A stretch of DNA of 14,163 bases, from NCBI GenBank assembly GCA_035711465.1, contig DASTCC010000147.1, forward strand, positions 1-14,163, read 5' to 3'. How positions within the stretch are numbered: position 1 is the stretch's first letter; the number at the start of each line of letters is the position of its first letter. The position numbers were made by a program, and so were the translations under genes. The stretch comes from DASTCC01 sp035711465 (GTDB lineage Bacteria; Acidobacteriota; Vicinamibacteria; Vicinamibacterales; SCN-69-37). Shown here piece by piece: positions 9,006 through 14,163 of this stretch. The notes under the pieces are model-generated. The model did no database searches. It saw nothing but the letters and a program-made list of their open reading frames with translations, and was not told the origin of the DNA.

Positions 9006-9632
9006 GTGGTTGAAGTGCCGGACGTCAGCGTCAGCCGGGCCCTCGAGCAGATCGAGGCGATCCACGAACAGCTTGCCAAAGGCGAGGTCTATCGCGGCTG
9101 GCGACCGGTGCCGGTCGCGGTGTCGGGCGTGCTCGGCCTGATTGCCGCGGCCTGGCAGTCGATCGCGACGCGGCCGGTCGAGCCCTGGAGCTTCACCGCC
9201 TACTGGCTCGGTGTCGCGCTTTTCTCGCTCATCGTCGGCTGCGCGGAGATCGTGTGGCACTACGTCGCGCGGGCGACGGCGACGGATCGGCGGCGCACGC
9301 AGCAGGTGCTGGGTCAGTTCCTGCCGGCGCTGGTCGCCGGTGCGATCATGACCGGCGCGCTCGTGCGACTCAGCGCGGCGCTGGCGACGCTCCTGCCGGG
9401 ACTGTGGGCGCTGTTCTTCGGCGTCGGCATCTTCGCGGCGCGGCCTTATCTGCCGGGAGCCAGCGTGTGGGTCGCGCTCTATTACTGGACGGCCGGCCTG
9501 GTGCTCCTCTGGATCGCCGGCGGCGTCGACACGCTCTCGCCGTGGGCGGTGGGGGGCACGTTCGGCATGGGCCAGCTGCTCGCGGCGCTGGCGCTTTACA
9601 TCAGCGACGATCGGACATCGGACAAGTCATGA
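9006..9632 (+). CDS. Multi-pass membrane protein of unknown function, paired with HTH_34 regulator
   Basis: A 208-residue protein with a short cytoplasmic-looking helix (ALEQIEAIHEQLAKGEVYRG, about 11-30) and then about five or six hydrophobic stretches (near 35-52, 62-85, 105-125, 130-147, 155-172, 183-200). There is no signal peptide or catalytic motif. I do not recognise a named family. It overlaps the start of the regulator gene by ATGA (9629-9632), so the two are translated together. The membrane protein may be the sensor, partner or target of the regulator, as in other small membrane protein plus winged-helix pairs; this is inference. The start is uncertain: GTG 9006 has TGTAAT 5 nt upstream, while GTG 9015 has GAGTGG at a ribosome-site distance. 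Confidence 0.85.
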   Translation: MVEVPDVSVSRALEQIEAIHEQLAKGEVYRGWRPVPVAVSGVLGLIAAAWQSIATRPVEPWSFTAYWLGVALFSLIVGCAEIVWHYVARATATDRRRTQQVLGQFLPALVAGAIMTGALVRLSAALATLLPGLWALFFGVGIFAARPYLPGASVWVALYYWTAGLVLLWIAGGVDTLSPWAVGGTFGMGQLLAALALYISDDRTSDKS

Positions 9633-10033
9633 CTCGAAAGCGAACGGAACACGAGGCGGAGCGGGACACCGGACGGTTCGCGTACGAGGGCCTCGATCGC
9701 GTGCTGCACGAAAAGGCGCGGCTCGGGATCCTGACCTCGCTCGTGGCGCATCCCGACGGTCTGAAATTCAGCGAGGTGAAGACGCTTTGCCGGCTGACCG
9801 ACGGCAACCTCAATCGTCACCTCGAGGTGCTGCGCGAGGCCGGGTTGATCGAACTGTGGAAGGGCTTCGAAGGCCGACGCCCGCAGACGGTGGTCCGCCT
9901 GACCGCCGACGGACGGCGACGCTTCGTCGCCTATCTCGAAGAGCTCGAGCGCGTCGTCCGCGACGCCCTGCCCAAGGCCGAAAGCGCGCCGGCGCGCCCG
10001 CGACAGATGCCGCCGGGCTGGCAGACGGCTTGA
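9629..10033 (+). CDS. Winged-helix transcriptional regulator, HTH_34 type
   Basis: A 134-residue DNA-binding protein. The sequence from about residue 22 to 108 fits the HTH_34 (MarR/ArsR-like winged helix) pattern: LHEKARLGILTSLVAHPDGL, then LCRLTDGNLNRHLEVLREAG as the helix-turn-helix (recognition helix about 58-72), a wing with EGRRPQTVVRLT, and a C-terminal helix (about 97-112) that probably dimerises. There is no metal-binding Cys cluster or ligand domain. The basic, Pro-rich tail (120-134) is probably disordered. ATG 9629 overlaps the preceding TGA; the frame is open further upstream, but that part lies in the membrane protein gene. It probably regulates its own operon or the divergent permease, whose start is only 43 bp from the operon start. 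Confidence 0.92.
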   Translation: MTRKRTEHEAERDTGRFAYEGLDRVLHEKARLGILTSLVAHPDGLKFSEVKTLCRLTDGNLNRHLEVLREAGLIELWKGFEGRRPQTVVRLTADGRRRFVAYLEELERVVRDALPKAESAPARPRQMPPGWQTA

Positions 10034-10054
10034 TCGCACAGGCGCCGGGCGACA

Positions 10055-10116
10055 GGCTGCAGGCGGCGGGCGGCGGGCGGTAGGAAGAAACAACCCGCAG
10101 CCGGCAGCCCGCAGCC
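10055..10116. repeat. Inverted heptamer repeat at the convergent gene junction; possible bidirectional terminator
   Basis: The arms 10055-10077 and 10094-10116 are reverse complements at 19 of 23 positions, with a 16-nt loop (10078-10093). Read on the minus strand, the right arm is GGCTGCG, GGCTGCC, GGCTGCG; read on the plus strand, the left arm is GGCTGCA, GGCGGCG, GGCGGCG, GG. The element therefore has the same design as 3233-3376 with a different 7-mer. It fills almost the whole 83-bp gap between two converging genes and begins directly after the TGA of the HhH gene. A strong hairpin here could stop transcription from both sides, although no clear T-tract is present. Confidence 0.8.
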
Positions 10117-10758
10117 TCAGTTAATCACCACGTAACGCCAGAGCCGCGCCGCTTCCTTCTCGCCCACGTACTTCCCGATCTCCTTCATGAACTGCTCGCG
10201 CGTCTTCCACGGGCGGTACTCCTTGAACTCGCCCACCATGCGCTTGGCGATGCCGGGGATCGACAGGATCTGCTCGTCGGTGGCGGTGTTCAGATCGATC
10301 GGGATGAAGACGTAGCGCTTCAGCCGGCTGGTCTCGTCGGCGCCGACGTACTTGCCGATCTCCTTGTCGAACTGCGCTGTCGACTTCCACGGCCGGTACT
10401 CCTCGAACTCGCGCGCCATGCGCTTGGCGATCCGCGGAATCAGCAGGATTTCGGGTCCGGTGGCGGTGTTGAGGTTGAGGTGGACGAACGCGGTCTCGTA
10501 GATCTTCGCGGTCTGATCCGCGGTCAGCCCTTGCGAGGTGAGGAAGGTGTTGGCCTCCACGATCGTCGCGAACGGCCGTTTGTCGATGAAGGCCTTCGCG
10601 ATTGAGGGCGTGAATCCGGGCAGCTTGACGAGTTCGGCTTCGGGCAGCGCGTTGAGATCGGCAACGCCGGGCGCCAGGACCTGAGCGCCAGGGCCCGCGG
10701 ACAACGCGGCGAACACGACGGCGGCAAGGACGATCGAACTGATTCGAGGCGGTGTCAT
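10117..10758 (-). CDS. Exported protein with three helix-hairpin-helix repeats (ComEA-like)
   Basis: A 213-residue protein with an N-terminal signal peptide (about 1-26, hydrophobic core VLAAVVFAALSAG, likely cut after AQ or nearby) and then nothing but three tandem repeats of about 60 residues starting at Asp34, Asn95 and Asp155. Each begins (D/N)LN and carries a hairpin such as IPGIAKRM. Repeats 2 and 3 are strikingly alike (EFxEYRPWK, QFxKEIGKYVG, RLxRYV); repeat 1 is diverged (LPGFTPSIAKAF). HhH folds normally bind DNA without sequence preference, and ComEA does so at the cell surface in DNA uptake. Here there is no other competence gene nearby, so a DNA role is only inferred; the repeats may serve protein binding instead. 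The start lies 1 nt after the stop of the preceding membrane protein gene. Confidence 0.9.
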   Translation of the reverse strand: MTPPRISSIVLAAVVFAALSAGPGAQVLAPGVADLNALPEAELVKLPGFTPSIAKAFIDKRPFATIVEANTFLTSQGLTADQTAKIYETAFVHLNLNTATGPEILLIPRIAKRMAREFEEYRPWKSTAQFDKEIGKYVGADETSRLKRYVFIPIDLNTATDEQILSIPGIAKRMVGEFKEYRPWKTREQFMKEIGKYVGEKEAARLWRYVVIN

Positions 10759-10759
10759 G

Positions 10760-11224
10760 TCAGGCTCCAGTCTGTGGCGGGCGACCGGGGACGTCGCCGG
10801 CAGGCTCGCTCGCGGGATGTCTGAAAGTGTAGATCAGGCCCAGCAGGCCGAGCTGCACCATCGCGCCCGGCGCGAGCGCTGGCGGCGCCTTGGCGTGCAT
10901 GACCTTGCTGAACAGATCCCAGCCGGCAATCGCGGGATCCATGTCGAGCTGGAACGACATGTTGCCGCGGAAGTGCAGCACCACGCCTGCCAGGCCGGCA
11001 ACGACCGACGCGAGCATGCACCAGCGCAGCGCCCGGATGCTGGCCGCGCCACCGCCAGCCAGGTGCCACGCGATTGACGCCAGCGACAGCCCGATCACGG
11101 CAAGGGGAATGATCTGACGCCAGTCCTCGAAGTGCTCGAGCAGCACGAGATCGAGCGCCGACGCGACGAGCCCGAACGCGAGCAACGCCAGCAGCCAGCG
11201 GCGAATCGCCGTCAGGACATTCAT
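10760..11224 (-). CDS. Small four-helix integral membrane protein, function unknown
   Basis: A 154-residue protein with four predicted membrane helices (about 9-29, 36-55, 65-84, 118-136). Between helices 3 and 4 lies a polar segment with a distinctive stretch (FQLDMDPAIAGWDLF, about 91-105, followed by KAPPALAPG), which may face the periplasm. The C-terminal tail is short and Pro-rich. I do not recognise a named family. The ATG at 11224 overlaps the TGA of the hydrolase gene as ATGA, and its own stop lies 1 nt before the HhH gene, so it is a firm member of the five-gene run. Confidence 0.88.
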   Translation of the reverse strand: MNVLTAIRRWLLALLAFGLVASALDLVLLEHFEDWRQIIPLAVIGLSLASIAWHLAGGGAASIRALRWCMLASVVAGLAGVVLHFRGNMSFQLDMDPAIAGWDLFSKVMHAKAPPALAPGAMVQLGLLGLIYTFRHPASEPAGDVPGRPPQTGA

Positions 11225-11976
11225 GCGAGCCGTCCCTCCTCGCGCAGCTTCTCGAGATGCGCTTCAACAGTCACCCGCGCGGCCGGCCGGACCGCCGGCG
11301 GCAGGTCCGGATAGATCGCGTCGACCATCGCGTCGACGTCGCGGACGCCGCGGGCAAGACACTCGAGCACCTGATCCTCGCGCTGCTGGCGGTGCGCGAG
11401 GTATTCGGCGAGGAGCGCGTTCGGATCCTCGATCACCGGACCATGGCCGGGATAAGCGACCTCGGCGTCGAACGACGCGAGCCTCGACAGCGAGCGCAGA
11501 TACTGGCCGAGGTGTCCGCCCCGGCCGGCCGGAATCATCACCGTCGATCCTTTCACCAGCATGTCGCCGGTGAAGAGCGCGCGCGTCTCCGCTTCCCAGA
11601 GGCAGATGTGATCCGGCGCGTGCCCCGGCGTATGCACGACCTGCAGCACGGCCGCTCCGGTGGCCACGTGACCGCCCTCGGCGAGCGCGCGCACGCCGGA
11701 CTCACCGGCGATCGGAAACTTGCACACCTCGATCGACGGCCAGCGTGCGCGAAGCACCGGCACGCCCGATGCATGATCCGGATGATGGTGCGTGACGACG
11801 ACGCGCGCGAGCGGACGGCCGCCGAGCGCGTCCGCAATCGCGGCGACGTGCGACCCGTGACCGACGCCGGCGTCGACGAGCAGCGGCTCGGCGCCGTCCA
11901 CGAGCCAGGTGTTGTTGCCCTGCCCGGTCATCGGGCCGGGATTCGCGGCGTCGATACGAACGGGAACGACGGGCAC
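11221..11976 (-). CDS. Metallo-beta-lactamase-fold hydrolase, LACTB2-like
   Basis: A 251-residue zinc hydrolase, presumably cytoplasmic because no signal peptide is visible. The metal-binding set is complete: HHHPDH (His63, His65, Asp67, His68), His119 in HTPGHAPDH, Asp138 in FTGDML and His178 in PGHGPVI. The C-terminal part (about 190-251, ending HLEKLREEGRLA) resembles the small winged-helix extension of LACTB2-type proteins. Animal LACTB2 is a ribonuclease, but bacterial members have varied or unknown substrates, so no substrate is claimed. The start is GTG 11976, directly after the TGA of the outer-membrane protein gene, with no gap. The stop overlaps the next ATG. Confidence 0.92.
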   Translation of the reverse strand: MPVVPVRIDAANPGPMTGQGNNTWLVDGAEPLLVDAGVGHGSHVAAIADALGGRPLARVVVTHHHPDHASGVPVLRARWPSIEVCKFPIAGESGVRALAEGGHVATGAAVLQVVHTPGHAPDHICLWEAETRALFTGDMLVKGSTVMIPAGRGGHLGQYLRSLSRLASFDAEVAYPGHGPVIEDPNALLAEYLAHRQQREDQVLECLARGVRDVDAMVDAIYPDLPPAVRPAARVTVEAHLEKLREEGRLA

Positions 11977-13245
11977 TCAGAAATGGTATCTGATGCGCGC
12001 GAAGACGAAGTCGCGGCCCGAAAACCGGCTGAGCGTGTCGTCGCCCGAGCCGGCAAAGAGACCAGCGGACGCCTCGATCCACACGTTGTCGGACGCGCTC
12101 CACGCGAACAGGCCGCGCACGAACGCCGCCGCATCGCCGGGATTGACGACCACGAACGCGCGCGCGAGGTAGCGGTCGCGGCTGAAGCGGCGCTCGATCG
12201 ATCCGACGAGATCGACGTCGGTCCGGCCGAGCGTGGTATCGGCGTCGGACCATTCGCGCCGCACCAGCAGCGAGCCGTAGACGCGGTTGCCGGAGAGCGG
12301 CCGATCGAAGCCGATGCCGCTTTCGATCACGTGGCCGTCGACGAGCGCCGTCGCGGTGCGGTTCGGCAGCTTCTTCTCGGTGAACATCGCGACTTCGCCG
12401 CGCCACGCCCAGTCGCCGGCCGCGGTCTCGAAGTCGCCGCCGACCATCGTGAAGCGGGCGTGATGATCGACCAGCTGCGCCGCCGGCGGCAGATCGGGCG
12501 AGGCCGGCGGCAGGATCTGCACCGTGATCGGGCCGAACGGCTCGAATCCGCGATAGGCCGCCACCGCGACGTCGACGCGGCCGATGGTCGCGGTGATCCG
12601 TCCGCCGCCGGAAATGCTCGATCCGTCATCGCCAGGATCGGCGTGAACGACGTCGTCCGCGAGCGTGAATCCTGGCGCGGCGGCGACGTCATTCGTCAGG
12701 TTGAACGGCGAGGTGCCTTCGTCGAGCGCATCGTAGGTGCCGCGCACGAACGCCGGCACCAGCACGCCCTCGACCGCAAACCGATCCGACCCAACGAGGC
12801 GGATGCGCACGAATGGGACGCCGAGACGGGCGGCGCTGCGGCCGTCGAGCAGGAAGCGCGCGGCGTCGATCGGGTTGATGACGTCGGTCGGCTGCACCTC
12901 GTCGAGCCGGCCCCAGACGACGCGACCGTAGCCGGCGCGGAGGTCGAGGTGGCGGCCCGCGATCTCGATCCAGACGTCGCGCGCCTGCGCGGCGCCGGCC
13001 GTCACATGGCCGTTGCGATCGGCTTCGAGGCCGCTGAGCCTCCCTTCGAACTTCAAGCGCAGCCGGCGCGCCGGCCGCCACGTCGCGTCGATCGACGCCT
13101 CGGGCCGCAGCTCGAACGCGTCCGCCTCGGGCATCAGGTTGACGAGCGCCGAGACGTCGCCGGCGATGGTGAACGTCTCCGCGGGGCCCGGCCCCGGCGC
13201 CTGCGCGAGGATCGCCGCGACCATCGCGGCCGTCAGCAGCGTCAC
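11977..13245 (-). CDS. Outer-membrane beta-barrel protein (DUF1302-like)
   Basis: A 422-residue protein with a short signal peptide (TLLTAAMVAAILAQA, probable cut after residue 16), then alternating amphipathic strands and a C-terminal Phe (RIRYHF), the usual barrel-assembly signal. The segment DLRAGYGRVVWGRLDEV and INPIDAARF (about 101-131) resembles the RxGxQxVxWG...NPLD pattern of DUF1302 and related porin-like proteins. GTG 13245 is chosen because it overlaps the transporter stop as GTGA and has GGAG about 10 nt upstream; ATG 13224 is an alternative. The longer open frame (to 13704) is the shadow of the transporter gene. DUF1302 proteins are known to sit beside RND/MMPL exporters, which fits the neighbour here; together they probably handle a hydrophobic substrate across the envelope. 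Confidence 0.83.
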   Translation of the reverse strand: MTLLTAAMVAAILAQAPGPGPAETFTIAGDVSALVNLMPEADAFELRPEASIDATWRPARRLRLKFEGRLSGLEADRNGHVTAGAAQARDVWIEIAGRHLDLRAGYGRVVWGRLDEVQPTDVINPIDAARFLLDGRSAARLGVPFVRIRLVGSDRFAVEGVLVPAFVRGTYDALDEGTSPFNLTNDVAAAPGFTLADDVVHADPGDDGSSISGGGRITATIGRVDVAVAAYRGFEPFGPITVQILPPASPDLPPAAQLVDHHARFTMVGGDFETAAGDWAWRGEVAMFTEKKLPNRTATALVDGHVIESGIGFDRPLSGNRVYGSLLVRREWSDADTTLGRTDVDLVGSIERRFSRDRYLARAFVVVNPGDAAAFVRGLFAWSASDNVWIEASAGLFAGSGDDTLSRFSGRDFVFARIRYHF

Positions 13246-14163
13246 CTGGCCGCCGCTCCGGTCCGTGCCTGACGCCGCGCGTGGACGTTCGACGCGCCGA
13301 AGAGCGCCGGCACGAGTGTGATCGTCGCCGGCAGGATGAAGATCTCGGCGAGGAACGCGGCCACCATCGTCAGCGACAGCAGGCCGCCGAACCACGCCGT
13401 CGGCCGGTACTCGGAGAGGAGCAGCACCCCGAAGGCGCAGCTGTTGATGATCGCGGTCGTCAGCGCGGCGCGGCCTTCGTGCGTCGTCGCGGTGAGAATG
13501 GCGTCGGCAGTCGACGCCCCCCGCGCTGTTTCGTAGCGGTAGCGGCTGATGAAATGGATGGTGTCGTCGTCGACCACGCCGAGGGCGACGCTGGCGAGCA
13601 TGATCGTCGCGACGTTGAGCGAGATGTCCATCCACCCCATGATCCCGAACACCGCCAGTACCGGCACGACGTTGGGAACGATCGCGAGCAGGCCGAATCG
13701 CCACGACCTGAAGACCAGGAAGATCACGGCGAACACCGTGACGAAGGCAGTGGCGAAGCTGCTGATCTGCGACAGCACCAGATAGTGATCGAGCGTCGAG
13801 AACAGCCGGCCCGATCCGGTGACCGTCACCTGAATGCCGGTGTCGCGGAAGGCCGCGGCGGCGAGACGTTGAGCGGCGTCGATCTGCTCGAAGACCAGAT
13901 CGGAGCTCATCGACGGCAGCTTGATCGTGATCTGGGCTTTGGAGAAGTCCGGCGCCGCGACACGTTCGAGCTCGACGCGTCCTTCGTCGGCGAGCGAGAA
14001 CACGAACAGTTCCTGCGCCACGGTTGCCGCGTCGGTTGGCAGGACGCCCTTCGGCGCGTCCGCGAGCTCATGATGCACGCGGGCGACGTAGTCGGCGAGG
14101 CCCGTGACCTTGCGGACGTGCGGCTGCGCCCGCAGTTCGTCCTCGAGCCGCTGCATGCGGGCG
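13242..14163 (-). CDS. RND/MMPL-family transporter, C-terminal part (5' end outside window)
   Basis: About 306 residues of the C-terminal half of an RND-superfamily exporter. The first about 110 visible residues are the end of the periplasmic porter-like region (LRAQPHVRKVTGLADYVARV, then IKLPSMSSDLVFEQIDAAQR and VTGSGRLFSTLDHYL). They are followed by about six membrane helices, including one with GVVDDDTIHF, the charged helix typical of proton-driven RND pumps of the MMPL/HpnN type. The protein ends with a short basic tail (HARRQARTGAAAR). The frame is open through the right edge; the Met at 14156 is internal and not the start. It overlaps the outer-membrane protein gene by 4 bp. Proton-driven export of lipids or other hydrophobic compounds is the usual role; the substrate is unknown. 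Confidence 0.92.
   Translation of the reverse strand, partial: ARMQRLEDELRAQPHVRKVTGLADYVARVHHELADAPKGVLPTDAATVAQELFVFSLADEGRVELERVAAPDFSKAQITIKLPSMSSDLVFEQIDAAQRLAAAAFRDTGIQVTVTGSGRLFSTLDHYLVLSQISSFATAFVTVFAVIFLVFRSWRFGLLAIVPNVVPVLAVFGIMGWMDISLNVATIMLASVALGVVDDDTIHFISRYRYETARGASTADAILTATTHEGRAALTTAIINSCAFGVLLLSEYRPTAWFGGLLSLTMVAAFLAEIFILPATITLVPALFGASNVHARRQARTGAAAR

Noticed and set aside
7553..9013. 486-codon plus-strand frame rich in Arg, Asp, Glu and Gln
   Set aside because: Antisense to the NCS2 permease, whose hydrophobic helices give this charged shadow.
8963..9079. Longer permease start at ATG 9079
   Set aside because: It would overlap the divergent gene and add residues unlike the family; ATG 8962 gives the canonical N-terminus.
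11257..13272. 671-codon plus-strand frame
   Set aside because: Shadow spanning the hydrolase and outer-membrane protein genes, crossing a clear gene boundary on the other strand.
13246..13704. N-terminal extension of the outer-membrane protein
   Set aside because: It lies in the RND transporter gene; the true start follows the transporter stop and gives a signal peptide.

Overview
The window is GC-rich and densely packed, with twelve well-supported genes. Ten lie on the minus strand and two on the plus strand. High GC, Pro/Ala-rich transmembrane Ser/Thr kinases, an M28 lipoprotein peptidase, an AzgA-type permease and intergenic palindromes made of heptamers suggest an acidobacterium, perhaps of the Vicinamibacteria type. 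This is inference from style and gene families; no rRNA or other phylogenetic marker is present. No tRNA, rRNA, CRISPR array or intact transposase was seen, and no gene-free stretch exceeds 300 bases.

Region A (1-8962, all minus strand, read right to left) holds: an AzgA/GhxP-type purine permease; a 166-bp inverted-repeat element; a tandem-rhodanese sulfurtransferase; a transmembrane Ser/Thr kinase; an FHA-GAF-class III nucleotide cyclase; a heptamer palindrome; a second, paralogous Ser/Thr kinase; and an M28 lipoprotein peptidase cut by the left edge. The two kinases share the same layout (kinase, Pro/Ala/Thr-rich linker, one membrane helix, Pro/Ala linker, conserved C-terminal domain of about 120 residues) and bracket the cyclase. 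This looks like a signalling module in which a transmembrane kinase phosphorylates Thr residues and an FHA-cyclase reads them, with an uncharacterised C-terminal domain as the probable sensor.

Region B (9006-10033, plus strand) is a two-gene unit with an ATGA overlap: a multi-pass membrane protein followed by a small HTH_34-type winged-helix regulator.

Region C (10117 to the right edge, minus strand) is a tightly coupled five-gene run: RND/MMPL transporter (5' end outside the window), outer-membrane beta-barrel protein, LACTB2-like metallo-beta-lactamase-fold hydrolase, small four-helix membrane protein, and an exported protein made of three helix-hairpin-helix repeats. Junctions overlap, abut or are one base apart, so co-expression is very likely. 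RND plus outer-membrane partner suggests envelope export or lipid handling.

Each of the three larger gaps contains an inverted repeat (3233-3376, 7485-7650, 10055-10116). Two are built from tandem 7-mers in inverted orientation. The third is a perfect 41-bp inverted repeat that supplies the stop codon of the permease. Three genes that follow gaps have a TANNNT box 8-9 nt before the start codon and no Shine-Dalgarno, which suggests leaderless transcripts.
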